NCBI GenBank assembly: GCA_002358875.1 | Contig: DEPS01000026.1 | Span: forward strand, 3,605-21,359 | Reading direction: 5' to 3' | From: Lachnospiraceae bacterium UBA3386 | GTDB taxonomy: Bacteria; Bacillota; Clostridia; Lachnospirales; Lachnospiraceae | Length of the DNA stretch: 17,755 bases | Part shown: positions 5,815 through 14,167 of the stretch, in pieces | Position numbering within the stretch: the first letter of the stretch is position 1 | Layout: each line of letters begins with the position of its first letter | Program-made: the position numbers and the translations under genes | Notes under the pieces: generated by a model | Databases searched by the model: none | Told to the model about the DNA's origin: nothing | The model's input: the letters and a program-made list of their open reading frames with translations, nothing else

Positions 5815-8193
5815 ATGAAGAAGAGATGGAAGAAAGCATGCGCGGGCCTCGTCATGGTCGCCCTGTTGACCGCCTGTGCGGGAAGCAGCGGGACCGCGCC
5901 GCAGGGAGGCTCCCCGGCAGGAACCCTTCCCGATGCGCGGGAACAGGATGCCGCCGCGGCAGGCACCGCGAATGCTGCGGATCGTGCAGACGGCACGGCA
6001 GACAAGACAGGCCCCGGGGCCTCCTCCGCCACGGCAGAACCTGCGGGATCTGCCCGGGCTGCGGATCAGTCCCCGCAGCGGACACTGGAAGAAGTCTTTA
6101 AAAACCACGACAGCTTCACGGATGATCTCAGCAAATGGAACGCCAAAGCGGAGAAAAAGCAGCGAAGCGCCTGGTACTCCAGCCTGTCACCAGAGGAAGA
6201 ACAGGCGATCATCGATTCCATGAACGTGAATTTCAAGCGGGCCGTCCTTTCCAGGGCTTACGAACAGCTGGAAAAGGAGGAAATCCAGGACGGCTGGTAT
6301 GGCTGGTATGACCGGCATGAAAAGAATCAGTACCTGGCAGTTCTCCTAAGGCGCGAACTGATTTCCAGGGAGAAAGCGGACGCCTGGCTCCTGGCCAGGG
6401 AGCTCTATGCGGAAAACCTGGAAGCCCAGCTGTGGAGTGAGATTTCCCAGATCATTGAAAAATCGAGAGGCGAATATCCGGAGGATTTTCCCGCGCCGGA
6501 ACCGGAACCCTCTTATGAGGCCATGGAGGACGGCGCCGTCTATGAAGAGACCGAAGAGCTCACAGCAGATTATGCCGTCCCGTACGGAGCGTCCAGATCC
6601 GTTTCCAAAAACGCGGCAGTCCCTGACGGGGAAATGGCGATAGCCGACGAGGCCGGCGCCATGACGGGAATGGCGGGCCTGGAATCAGATTCGCAGGAAG
6701 CCTCATCGGACACGAATGAATCTTCGTGGGCGCAGCCTGACGACGTCGGGCCGGAAGGACTGGCAGAAGACGGTTTCAACACATCCGAATACAAGTCCAT
6801 CCGCGAAAACCCCTTCAAGTCCGTGGCTGCTTCCCCCCTCTCCACTTTTTCCATCGACGTGGACACAGCCGGCTACACAAAGCTCAAATACGACATTCTG
6901 GATGGATATGAGATCGAAAAAGATGAAGTAAAGATCGAAGAGCTGATCAATTATTTCAATTATGATTACGACGGGGACCGGACTGAAGGAGAACCCTTCA
7001 TCGTCTCCACAGAATATACCCGGTGCCCCTGGAATACAGACCACAGTCTGGTCCGCATCGGCATCCGGTCAGATGACGTACAGGAAAAGCCCTCCACCAA
7101 CTTCGTTCTGGTGACGGACGTCTCAGGATCCATGATGCTGATCAACAAGCTTCCCCTGGCGCTGAGCGCCTACGCGGACATGCTGGAAGGTTTTGACGAA
7201 AAGGATACTATTTCCCTGATGTACTACGCTTCCGGCCAGGGAATCGTCCTGCAGAACGTGACCTGTGACAAAAAAGAGACAATCTACAGGGGACTTGCGG
7301 ATGTGCTGGCAAGTGCAGGAGGCGGCACAAACGGGGCCCTGGGCCTTCAGACCGCCTACGATATGGCTGCTGACAGCTTCGTTGAAAAGGGCGTGAACCG
7401 CGTCCTGATCGCGACGGACGGGGATTTCAACATCGGAACCACCAGCGAAGGCCAGTTAAAATCCATCGTAGAGGAGGAAAGGAAAAAGGGCATCTACCTG
7501 ACCATACTGGGTTACGGTTCCGAGAACCTCAAGGACAACAAAATGGAGGCCATGGCCGAGAACGGCAACGGCAATTACCACTACATCGGCGACATGACGG
7601 ACGCAAGGAAAGCCCTTGTGCAGGAGAGCGCCTCCACCCTGATTCCCATGGCTGACGATGTGAAGATCCAGGTGGAATTCAACCCCGCCCTGGTCCAGGA
7701 ATACCGCCTGATCGGCTATGAGAGCAGGATCCTGAACGCGGAGGACTTCAACAACGATAAAGTTGACGCCGGCGATGTGGGTGCGGGAAAAACCGTGACC
7801 GCCCTCTACGAGCTTGTGCCTGCGGACGCCGAAAGCGAGACCTCCACCCCTGATCTGAAATACAGTAAAACCACATCCTCAGGAGACACCGGGGAAGTCT
7901 GCACTGTCTCTGTCCGCTACAAGGAAACGGGCAGCGCCCTGACAGAGTCTGAAAGCAAACTCGTACAAAAGCCCGTTCTCGCAAAGGACTACCACGAGAT
8001 TCCGGATGCCAACACCGCCCTCGCCATTTCCCTTGCTGAAGCAGGCATGGTGATCCGCGGCAGCGAATACAAGGGAACAGCCAGCCTTACCAGCGCCCGG
8101 GCCATCGCGGACGCCGTGACTGCCGACACAGACAGCAGCCTCGCCGCCTCCTGGGCACAGCTCCTTGGTACTCTGATCGATCAGTCCGAATGA
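5815..8193 (+). CDS. YfbK-type von Willebrand factor A lipoprotein
   Basis: This 792-residue exported protein starts at the ATG seven bases after AAAGGAGG. It has a lipoprotein signal MKKRWKKACAGLVMVALLTAC with the lipid-bearing cysteine at 21. A long Ala/Gly/Asp-rich linker follows, then a helical region (about 85-190) and an acidic linker. The segment STFSIDVDTAGYTKLKY with VKIEELINYFNY marks the vWA-associated N-terminal domain of the YfbK family. The vWA domain has a complete MIDAS: DVSGS (Asp435, Ser437, Ser439), Thr505 in GGTNG, and Asp535 in ATDGD. The C-terminal part (about 610-790) matches the YfbK C-terminal domain. It is probably anchored on the outer face of the membrane and binds a divalent cation and a partner protein. 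The partner is unknown, and no MoxR-type ATPase is adjacent. Confidence 0.9.
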   Translation: MKKRWKKACAGLVMVALLTACAGSSGTAPQGGSPAGTLPDAREQDAAAAGTANAADRADGTADKTGPGASSATAEPAGSARAADQSPQRTLEEVFKNHDSFTDDLSKWNAKAEKKQRSAWYSSLSPEEEQAIIDSMNVNFKRAVLSRAYEQLEKEEIQDGWYGWYDRHEKNQYLAVLLRRELISREKADAWLLARELYAENLEAQLWSEISQIIEKSRGEYPEDFPAPEPEPSYEAMEDGAVYEETEELTADYAVPYGASRSVSKNAAVPDGEMAIADEAGAMTGMAGLESDSQEASSDTNESSWAQPDDVGPEGLAEDGFNTSEYKSIRENPFKSVAASPLSTFSIDVDTAGYTKLKYDILDGYEIEKDEVKIEELINYFNYDYDGDRTEGEPFIVSTEYTRCPWNTDHSLVRIGIRSDDVQEKPSTNFVLVTDVSGSMMLINKLPLALSAYADMLEGFDEKDTISLMYYASGQGIVLQNVTCDKKETIYRGLADVLASAGGGTNGALGLQTAYDMAADSFVEKGVNRVLIATDGDFNIGTTSEGQLKSIVEEERKKGIYLTILGYGSENLKDNKMEAMAENGNGNYHYIGDMTDARKALVQESASTLIPMADDVKIQVEFNPALVQEYRLIGYESRILNAEDFNNDKVDAGDVGAGKTVTALYELVPADAESETSTPDLKYSKTTSSGDTGEVCTVSVRYKETGSALTESESKLVQKPVLAKDYHEIPDANTALAISLAEAGMVIRGSEYKGTASLTSARAIADAVTADTDSSLAASWAQLLGTLIDQSE

Positions 8194-8210
8194 TATTCTC
8201 CCCCTGCGCA

Positions 8211-8240
8211 GGCAGCGTGAAAAGCTTATCACCGTCTGCC
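8211..8240 (+). terminator. Weak hairpin after the vWA gene
   Basis: GGCAG-C-GTGA pairs with TCAC-CGT-CTGCC across an eight-base loop, starting 18 bases after the stop codon. There is no proper T-run, only GCTTGATTGTT, so termination is doubtful. Confidence 0.3.
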
Positions 8241-8242
8241 GC

Positions 8243-8282
8243 TTGATTGTTAGCTAATTTGTGATATAATAAATTTAGCTAA
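8243..8282 (+). promoter_or_regulatory. Toxin-antitoxin promoter with paired TTAGCTAA operators
   Basis: TTGATT (8243-8248) and TATAAT (8265-8270) are separated by 16 bases. The self-complementary octamer TTAGCTAA occurs at 8250-8257, in the spacer, and at 8275-8282, just past the -10. The copies are 25 bases apart. This is the arrangement expected for autorepression by a Phd/YefM antitoxin or its toxin complex. Binding is inferred. Confidence 0.7.
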
Positions 8283-8302
8283 TAGCAAAGGAGGAAGAAA
8301 AC

Positions 8303-8542
8303 ATGATCGTTACAGCTACAGCAACCGAAATGCAGAACAACTTCGGCAGATATCTTGCACTTGTATTAAACGGCAATGAGATTATCGTTAAAAAAAATGG
8401 TAAAGATGTGGGGCGATTTATTCCCCATGATGCAGTCGTAACAAGCCTGACAGATTCTTTAACGGGAATCTTGAGGGGCGATTATGATCTGAAAGAAGCG
8501 AAAACAGAAAGGATGGAGAAGAAATATGCGGCTGTTGATTGA
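8303..8542 (+). CDS. Phd/YefM-family antitoxin
   Basis: This 79-residue protein begins MIVTATATEMQNNFGRYLA, the typical Phd/YefM N-terminal DNA-binding dimer fold. It continues with IIVKKNGKDVGRFIPHD and a shorter C-terminal toxin-binding tail (LTGILRGDYDLKEAK). The ribosome site is AAAGGAGG eight bases before the ATG. The stop lies 17 bases inside the toxin gene, so the two are coupled. Expected roles are neutralising the PIN toxin and repressing the shared promoter. Confidence 0.9.
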   Translation: MIVTATATEMQNNFGRYLALVLNGNEIIVKKNGKDVGRFIPHDAVVTSLTDSLTGILRGDYDLKEAKTERMEKKYAAVD

Positions 8543-8936
8543 TGCAAATATCCTGCTGGATGTGCTGCAGAATCGGGAACCGCATGTAAAGGATTCAGCA
8601 AAAGTCTGGAAACTCTGCGAGACATCACTGGATACCGGGTATGTAACTGCATTGTCGTTTGCGAATCTTGTGTATATTATGCGCAAAGAACTCGACGCGG
8701 AGAAGATCGAAGATGTATATAAAAAACTGGAACTAATCTTTCAATTTACGGAACTGAGCATATCTGATCTTGCAAAGGCTATCGATATGAAATGGGATGA
8801 CTATGAAGATTCCCTTCAGTGTGCAGCTGCAGAGCGTGTGAAAGCAGACTACATTATTACTCGAAATGTAAAGGATTTCCTGAAAAGCAAGGTAATGGCA
8901 CTTACTCCATCAGAATATCCTGCAAGGAGATTATAA
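8526..8936 (+). CDS. PIN-domain ribonuclease toxin (VapC-like)
   Basis: This 136-residue PIN-domain protein starts MRLLIDANILLDVL with Asp6 as the first metal-binding acid. The DDYEDSLQ segment gives Asp91, Asp92 and Asp95, and VKADYIITRNVKDF supplies Asp108, Asn114 and Asp117. No obvious second acid is seen in SFANLVYIMRKEL except Glu55, which may be a family variation. The likely activity is Mg2+-dependent RNA cleavage; the target cannot be told from sequence. A GGAG site within the antitoxin gene lies seven bases before the ATG. The pair is more AT-rich than its neighbours, consistent with lateral acquisition. Confidence 0.9.
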   Translation: MRLLIDANILLDVLQNREPHVKDSAKVWKLCETSLDTGYVTALSFANLVYIMRKELDAEKIEDVYKKLELIFQFTELSISDLAKAIDMKWDDYEDSLQCAAAERVKADYIITRNVKDFLKSKVMALTPSEYPARRL

Positions 8937-8963
8937 GACAGAAGCGTCCCGTTTCTAAACAGA

Positions 8964-9000
8964 CAGGGCACCGGTCTACAGACCGGCGCCCTGATTTTTT
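8964..9000 (+). terminator. Rho-independent terminator of the toxin-antitoxin operon
   Basis: A 13-14 bp stem with one A-C mismatch (8964-8993, apex GGTC-TACA-GACC) is followed by ATTTTTT. It lies 28 bases after the toxin stop. It also faces the 3' end of metA, but the opposite side has no good T-run. Confidence 0.85.
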
Positions 9001-9010
9001 ATCCCATGAT

Positions 9011-9955
9011 TCAATTTTCCGTCCACTTCCAGGGCTTGTCGGAAATCTCATTGAGATCGTAAGGAGTCGCCTGGTAGACGTAGTAGTTGATCCAGTTGCA
9101 GTATAGATTATTGGAATGAGACCGCCACTGCAGAAGCGGCCTCTGGGTAGGATCGTCGTCCGGGAAGTAGTTCTTGGGGATGTCGATCTGAAGGCCTTTG
9201 CGGATGTCGCGGTTGTATTCGTCCCGGAGGGTGTTGCGGTCATACTCGGGATGTCCCATGATGAAAAACCGCCTGCCGTCTCTCGACATGCACAGAAGGA
9301 TCCCGGCCTCCTCCGAGGCGGCAAGGATCTTGAGCTCACTGCATGACTGGATCGCCTTGGACGGCACCTCTGTATAGCGGCTGTGAGGGATCAGGAAATA
9401 GTCGTCGAAGCCACGTACGATGGGCTCCCTGCGGTGGCGGACCTTATGGGAAAAAACACCGAAGAGCTTCTTTTTAAGGAGTCTTTTGGGCAGTCCGTAA
9501 TGATAATAAAGACCGGCCTGGGCACCCCAGCAAAGGTGGAAGGTACTGGTCACGTTGGTGCGGCTCCAGTCAAAGACCCGGCAGAGCTCCGGCCAGTAGT
9601 CGACCTCCTCGTACTCCATTTTCTCCACAGGCGCGCCTGTGATGATCAGGCCGTCAAAGCGCCGCTCCTTCAGTTCATCAAAGGTATAATAAAACTGCAT
9701 GAGGTGCGAAGCGGAGACGTTTGCCGACTTGTGAGAGCTCATGTGCATGAAGGTGATATTGAGCTGGAGAGGAGTATTGGAGAGCATGCGCAGAAGCTGC
9801 AGCTCCGTCTCCTCCTTTGTCGGCATGAGGTTCAAAATACAGATCTCCAGCGGACGGATATCCTGGTGGATAGCTCTTTTCTCATCGACCACGAAGAGGT
9901 TCTCCCTCTCCAGTATTTCCTTGACCGGCAGATCATTTTGTATTCTGATTGGCAT
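9011..9955 (-). CDS. metA: Homoserine O-acetyltransferase of the MetA family
   Basis: This 314-residue protein matches MetA end to end. It has Cys142 in HLCWGAQA as the acyl-enzyme nucleophile, and His235 and Glu237 in IMGHPEYD. Residue 111 in ITGAPVE is Glu. In studied members Glu111 goes with acetyl-CoA use (Bacillus cereus type) and Gly111 with succinyl-CoA (E. coli type), so the acetyltransferase is the better call despite the common succinyltransferase name. It activates homoserine for methionine synthesis in the cytoplasm. GAGGGAG precedes the ATG. No SAM riboswitch is visible in the 185 bases upstream. The gene appears monocistronic. Confidence 0.93.
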   Translation of the reverse strand: MPIRIQNDLPVKEILERENLFVVDEKRAIHQDIRPLEICILNLMPTKEETELQLLRMLSNTPLQLNITFMHMSSHKSANVSASHLMQFYYTFDELKERRFDGLIITGAPVEKMEYEEVDYWPELCRVFDWSRTNVTSTFHLCWGAQAGLYYHYGLPKRLLKKKLFGVFSHKVRHRREPIVRGFDDYFLIPHSRYTEVPSKAIQSCSELKILAASEEAGILLCMSRDGRRFFIMGHPEYDRNTLRDEYNRDIRKGLQIDIPKNYFPDDDPTQRPLLQWRSHSNNLYCNWINYYVYQATPYDLNEISDKPWKWTEN

Positions 9956-10045
9956 GGCTCCCTCTTTTCTACGTCTGTTAGACGGTTATTCCGCCAATAA
10001 TTTATGACATGCAGGCATTTCCCTGCCTGACCGGCAGCTCAAATG

Positions 10046-10074
10046 CGTCACTGGTCACAAATTGACCAGTAACG
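10046..10074. repeat. Intergenic hairpin repeat, copy 2
   Basis: ACTGGTCA and TGACCAGT form a perfect 8-bp stem around CAAAT, extended by CGT/ACG past one C-A mismatch. The core is 21 of 24 identical to 5642-5665. It lies between ligA and metA and would be in the metA leader if metA is transcribed from near the ligA end. Confidence 0.7.
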
Positions 10075-10140
10075 AGGCTGGCGGCAGTGTGACTTTTTCA
10101 CAAGTGCACACAAAGCTTTATTCCTGAATAATTCTGCGGT

Positions 10141-12213
10141 TCACTGTTCGTCTCCGGCGAGCCTGAGGAAATCCTCCTCGGTGAGGATGGGGATCCCCAG
10201 CTGGGCCGCTTTCTTATTCTTTGAAGACGTCGAAGCAGAATCATTATTGATCAGATAATCTGTTTTTGCGGACACGCTGCCGGCCACCCTGCCGCCCCGG
10301 TCCGCGATATATTCTTTTAAGGCGTCGCGATTTGAAAAATGCGCGACCTTCCCCGTGACGACAAAGGTCTTTCCTGCAATCGGATCTTCCGTTTTTTCAG
10401 AGGCACTCCCGTCTTCAGCGTCCCGGGCTGCTGCAGCAAAGCTGCGGATCTGACGCTCAGCGGGATGAAGCTCCAAAAGAAGCCTGTTCAGTACATCCCG
10501 GTTGTTTTCATTTGAAAACCAGGCAGAGATGCCGGAGGCCAGTATAGGGCCGATGCCCTCCACGCCTGCCAGCTCTTCCTCCGAGGCAGATCTGATTGCC
10601 TCTATATCGTCTCCGAAATGATCACAGAGGACGCGGGCGTTAGCTGCCCCTATGCCGGGAATGCCCAGTGCGAATACGATGCGGGGCATGGTCGTCTGTC
10701 TGGATTTTTCGATCCCGTCCATGAGGCGGCGGAAGGATTTCTCTCCGAATCCTTCCATGGCGATGATGGATTCTCGGTGGTCATCCAGGTGGTAGATATC
10801 GGCGAATTCATGAATGAAGCCCTCCGCAATGAATTTTTCCAGGGTCATTTCGGAGAGTCCCTCTATATTCATGGCGCTGCGGCCGGTAAACAGGGTAAAG
10901 GCCTTGATCTTTTTGGCCGGGCAGTCCGGATTGGTGCAGACGAGCACCTCGGTATCGATCTCCCGGCGGATCTCGGTCTTTCCTGCGCAGACAGGGCACG
11001 CGTCCGGGATCTTGAGAGTGCCTGACCGGGTCAGGTTTTCCGCGATCTGGGGAATGATCATATTGGCCTTATAGACGGTCAGACGGTCGCCGATCCCCAG
11101 CTGCAATGATTTCACAATGCTGACGTTGTGGACCGAAGCCCGGCGCACAGTTGTGCCCTCGAGCTCAACCGGCTCGAAAATGGCCACGGGGTTGATGAGG
11201 CCAGTCCGGCTCGCGCTCCATTCCACCTCCAGAAGGGTCGTCTCCTGCTGCTCATCAGCCCATTTGAAGGCGATGGCATTTCTGGGAAACTTCGCCGTCC
11301 TGCCCAGGGACTCCCCATAGGCTATGTCGTCCAATAAAAGGACGAGGCCGTCGGAAGGGAGATCAAAGTCCCGGATCTTTTTTTCAAAACGGTCTATTTC
11401 ACTTCCAATGCTTTCAGCGGTCACGACTGTAGTATCGACCGTTTCAAAGCCCTGTGCCTTCAGAAAATCAAGCTGTCCCAGGCGGGAATTGTGGAACTCA
11501 GGAACCGTCCCCTGTTCCACTGCCTCCACCAGAGTGAAGGCGTAGAAGCGGACGCGGCGTTTTGCTGTAACAGAGCTGTCCAGCTGGCGGACGCTGCCGC
11601 TGCACAGGTTCCTGGGGTTTTTGTAGCGGACATCCTCCAGGACTCCCTTTTCCGCCGCTTCTTCCTCCAGTTCCTCGTTGATCTTTGTGAAATCGGAATA
11701 GCGGATCACAGCCTCGCCCCTGAGAGTGAGCCTTCCCTCGAAGGGAATGCGGGCAGGCAGGTTGCGGAAAGCGGACGCGTTGGCAGTGACCTCTTCTCCA
11801 ATCTCACCATTGCCCCGGGTGACGGCGCGGGCAAGCCGGCCTCCCTCATAGGTGAGAACGACTGTGAGGCCGTCCAGCTTCCAGGAAAGGAGGCCCTTCT
11901 GATCTCCCAGCCAGGACGCCAGATCCTCCCTGGACTTTGTCTTGTCAAGGGAAAGCATAGGCTTTTCATGGCGCACACGGGGGAGGGCGTCCACAGCCTC
12001 ATATCCCACACTGACTGTCGGGGATCCCGCCAGAACAAAGCCCGTCTCCTCCTCCAGAGCCTTCAGCTCGTCGTAGAGGGCGTCATATTCGAGGTTGGAC
12101 ATGATCTCCGTGTCTTTTGCGTAATAAGCTTTTGACGCTTCTCTCAGGATCTGTGCCAGATATTCCATGCGGCTTCTTTTTTCCGCATACAGGTCTCCCT
12201 TTTTTTCGCCCAT
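10141..12213 (-). CDS. ligA: NAD-dependent DNA ligase LigA
   Basis: This 690-residue enzyme seals nicks in replication and repair using NAD+. The N-terminal Ia domain has YYAKDTEIMSNLEYDALYDEL. The adenylation domain has the KxDG motif WKLDG with nucleophile Lys112. It is followed by an OB fold, a four-cysteine zinc finger (Cys406, Cys409, Cys426, Cys431), helix-hairpin-helix repeats (about 440-595) and a BRCT domain (about 610-690, TFVVTGKVAHFSNRDALKEYI). The length is normal. GAGGAAG upstream of the ATG is a fair ribosome site. It lies 49 bases after rluF and is probably the last gene of mecA-rluF-ligA. Confidence 0.95.
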   Translation of the reverse strand: MGEKKGDLYAEKRSRMEYLAQILREASKAYYAKDTEIMSNLEYDALYDELKALEEETGFVLAGSPTVSVGYEAVDALPRVRHEKPMLSLDKTKSREDLASWLGDQKGLLSWKLDGLTVVLTYEGGRLARAVTRGNGEIGEEVTANASAFRNLPARIPFEGRLTLRGEAVIRYSDFTKINEELEEEAAEKGVLEDVRYKNPRNLCSGSVRQLDSSVTAKRRVRFYAFTLVEAVEQGTVPEFHNSRLGQLDFLKAQGFETVDTTVVTAESIGSEIDRFEKKIRDFDLPSDGLVLLLDDIAYGESLGRTAKFPRNAIAFKWADEQQETTLLEVEWSASRTGLINPVAIFEPVELEGTTVRRASVHNVSIVKSLQLGIGDRLTVYKANMIIPQIAENLTRSGTLKIPDACPVCAGKTEIRREIDTEVLVCTNPDCPAKKIKAFTLFTGRSAMNIEGLSEMTLEKFIAEGFIHEFADIYHLDDHRESIIAMEGFGEKSFRRLMDGIEKSRQTTMPRIVFALGIPGIGAANARVLCDHFGDDIEAIRSASEEELAGVEGIGPILASGISAWFSNENNRDVLNRLLLELHPAERQIRSFAAAARDAEDGSASEKTEDPIAGKTFVVTGKVAHFSNRDALKEYIADRGGRVAGSVSAKTDYLINNDSASTSSKNKKAAQLGIPILTEEDFLRLAGDEQ

Positions 12214-12262
12214 CCCTGTTTCTTCCTCATACCGGACTTATCAGTCCGCTCTTTTGCTTTTA

Positions 12263-12985
12263 TTATCCCTGCGGGGGAGGCGGTGCCATCCCGGCAAGGG
12301 CATAGAGCTCCTCCAGCTCCTCTCCGGTGATCTTGCGCTGCTGTCCGGACTTCAGATTTCCGAGCTTTATGTTCAGGATCCTCACGCGTTTGAGAAAATG
12401 GATCTCGTGTCCTATGCTTTTGCACATGCGGCGGATCTGACGGTTGAGACCCTGCGTCAGAACGATGCGGAAGGTCCTGTCGCCCAGGCGTTCCACAGTA
12501 CAGGGACGCGTCCTCTGCCCCAGATCCTTTAAGTACATGCCCGAGGCGAGCCGGTGGAGCTCCGCGTCGGAGATCCTGCGCCTGACACGGACCAGATACT
12601 CCTTCTCATGTCCGTTCGCCCCCCGCATCATGGCGTCGATGAGCCTGCCGTCATTTGTCATGATGAGAAGCCCTTCGGAATCCCGGTCAAGCCTCCCTGC
12701 ATAGGTCAGGCGGACGGGATAACGAAAGACATCACTGATCGTTTTTTCGGCATGGGCGTCCTTCTCGGTACATGTCACACCGACCGGTTTGTACCAGGCT
12801 ATGACGACCGCCTCTTTGGGAGACTTCAGGATCCTGCCCCGGACAGAGACCTTTTCGCCCCCCAGAAGGACCATTCCGGGCCGGGCCGGTACTCCGTCCA
12901 CCAGGACCTCGCCCTTTTCCACAAGCCGGTCCGCCTCCCTGCGCGAACAGACGCCGCACGAAGCTATGTACTGGTTCAGGCGCAT
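12263..12985 (-). CDS. rluF: RluF-type 23S rRNA pseudouridine synthase
   Basis: This 240-residue protein has an N-terminal S4 RNA-binding domain (MRLNQYIASCGVCSRREADRL) followed by an RsuA/RluB/E/F-type catalytic domain. GRLDRDSEGLL contains catalytic Asp100, and HEKEYLV and QGLNRQIRRMC are family signatures. The pattern is closest to RluF, which in E. coli modifies 23S rRNA at U2604; the exact uridine here is inferred. GGGGAGG eight bases before the ATG lies inside the end of mecA, and only three bases separate the genes. The C-terminus ends in a short proline run. Confidence 0.88.
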   Translation of the reverse strand: MRLNQYIASCGVCSRREADRLVEKGEVLVDGVPARPGMVLLGGEKVSVRGRILKSPKEAVVIAWYKPVGVTCTEKDAHAEKTISDVFRYPVRLTYAGRLDRDSEGLLIMTNDGRLIDAMMRGANGHEKEYLVRVRRRISDAELHRLASGMYLKDLGQRTRPCTVERLGDRTFRIVLTQGLNRQIRRMCKSIGHEIHFLKRVRILNIKLGNLKSGQQRKITGEELEELYALAGMAPPPPQG

Positions 12986-12988
12986 CGG

Positions 12989-13951
12989 TCATTCCTCCCC
13001 GTCTGTAAAAGGAGATTCCGGCCGGACAGGTTCTGTCGAAGCAGTTTCAGGCCGGACAGGTTCTGTCGAAGCAGTTTCAGGCTGGCCGGTTTCTTCCTGG
13101 ACCTTCCGCTTTCTCAGTTCCTTTTTCTTCCCCTTCGGAGCCTCCGGCCAGGCGTCAAGCAGCATACTGACGGCATTATCCCGGGCTATGCAGATCCCGT
13201 GCTCCGTCACATAGGCGATAAACTGCTCATGGGACGTCACGAGCTCTCCGAATTCATTGGCGGACAGGACCAGCCGGTCAAAATCAGGCGGCGTCGCATC
13301 CGTGCGGCGCAGGATCAGGAAATAGACGTCGTCCTCCCGCAGATAATAAAAGGAGGATTTCACCGGCCCTATGGCCGCAAAAAGCCTGCAGCAGTTCATA
13401 GCGTCACGCACACTGTAAAAGGAAAACATAAAAGCATCCTTTTTCAGATTTTTCGGATCCTGAGCCCCGCTGTTCTTTTCTCCTGTCCTGTTCGCTCTGA
13501 TACTTTCCGCCATATCACCGTCTTTCCTTGTTTCCGCCGGATTGCGGTCGGATTTTCCTTCCGCGAGCAGGGAACGCATCAGGCTCTCTGAAGGATCCGC
13601 ATCCTGCTCTTCTTCATGCTGCTTATCCTTATCAGCTGCTTTCGCTGCAATCGCTTCAAAAATGCTCTGGGCGATCCTGCGGATCTCCTTTGTCGCTCCC
13701 TCCTGTGAATCCTCTCTTGTGATAAGGAGGCTGAGGGAGTGGTCCGGAAGGACGGACACACGCATGGTGGTCAGTTCCCCGTCCAGATTAAAATTCTCGG
13801 AGAGCGCGGCGCGCAGCACGACCGAACGGATAAAATCCACCGCTTCTTTTTTTCTTTCAAAAAAATCGTCGATCCCGATCCCGTGCTCACGCATATCCTC
13901 CGGGGAAATGATGCAGCTGATGGTATTTTCATTAATTCTTCTTATCTTCAT
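12989..13951 (-). CDS. mecA: MecA-family ClpC adaptor, with extended linker and tail
   Basis: The N-terminal domain (1-105, MKIRRINENTISCIISPEDM ... ELTTMRVSVLPDHSLSLLITRED) matches the substrate-binding part of MecA. The C-terminal domain (about 172-265, FSFYSVRDAMNCCRLF ... VYFLILRR ... EHGICIARDNAVSML) matches the ClpC-binding part. At 320 residues it is about 100 longer than Bacillus MecA. The extra length is a charged linker (about 106-170) and a basic tail ending in PETASTEPVR twice. It probably delivers proteins to ClpCP for degradation; clients are unknown. GGAG precedes the ATG by eight bases, just after a 7-bp hairpin (13966-13983). Confidence 0.85.
   Translation of the reverse strand: MKIRRINENTISCIISPEDMREHGIGIDDFFERKKEAVDFIRSVVLRAALSENFNLDGELTTMRVSVLPDHSLSLLITREDSQEGATKEIRRIAQSIFEAIAAKAADKDKQHEEEQDADPSESLMRSLLAEGKSDRNPAETRKDGDMAESIRANRTGEKNSGAQDPKNLKKDAFMFSFYSVRDAMNCCRLFAAIGPVKSSFYYLREDDVYFLILRRTDATPPDFDRLVLSANEFGELVTSHEQFIAYVTEHGICIARDNAVSMLLDAWPEAPKGKKKELRKRKVQEETGQPETASTEPVRPETASTEPVRPESPFTDGEE
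13021..13080. repeat. Perfect 30-bp tandem duplication inside mecA
   Basis: Bases 13021-13050 and 13051-13080 are identical. The duplication keeps frame and encodes the ten-residue repeat PETASTEPVR at residues 291-310 of the MecA tail. Perfect identity suggests a recent slippage or recombination event. Confidence 0.95.
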
Positions 13952-14063
13952 ACCCTTTTCTCCAAACCTGCAGCAGTGCAGGTCGAAAATTTTGTAACTG
14001 TTCTGCTTCCCGCGGCCCGCAATTTCAGCGTCTTCCCTGTAAACTGAGCTGTCACAAAATATG

Positions 14064-14101
14064 AAAAGAGCGCCTGTATGAAAATCACTCCATACAGGCG
14101 C
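14064..14101 (-). terminator. Rho-independent terminator of rpsB-tsf
   Basis: On the minus strand GCGCCTGTATG and CATACAGGCGC form a perfect 11-bp stem (14070-14101) with a ten-base loop, followed by TCTTTT. It begins 66 bases after the tsf stop. Confidence 0.85.
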
Positions 14102-14120
14102 AGGCAGCCTGAAATCCCCG

Positions 14121-14151
14121 ATCTGAACAGATAAATTCTTTCTGTTCAGAT
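14121..14151. repeat. Inverted repeat just after tsf
   Basis: ATCTGAACAG and CTGTTCAGAT form a perfect 10-bp stem with an 11-base loop, 16 bases beyond the tsf stop and ahead of the terminator. There is no T-run. It may protect the mRNA 3' end or serve RNA processing. The gap 13952-14167 otherwise holds only the terminator and a small hairpin before mecA. Confidence 0.6.
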
Positions 14152-14167
14152 GATTTACGCACAGGTA

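Noticed and set aside
5516..5839. A 107-codon minus-strand open frame across the hairpin gap
   Set aside because: It runs through all three hairpins and over the vWA start, has no ribosome site and no recognisable domain. It is most likely a by-product of the intergenic repeat.
9956..10140. SAM riboswitch upstream of metA
   Set aside because: None of the conserved S-box stems or a terminator could be found; only the palindromic repeat and short hairpins are present.
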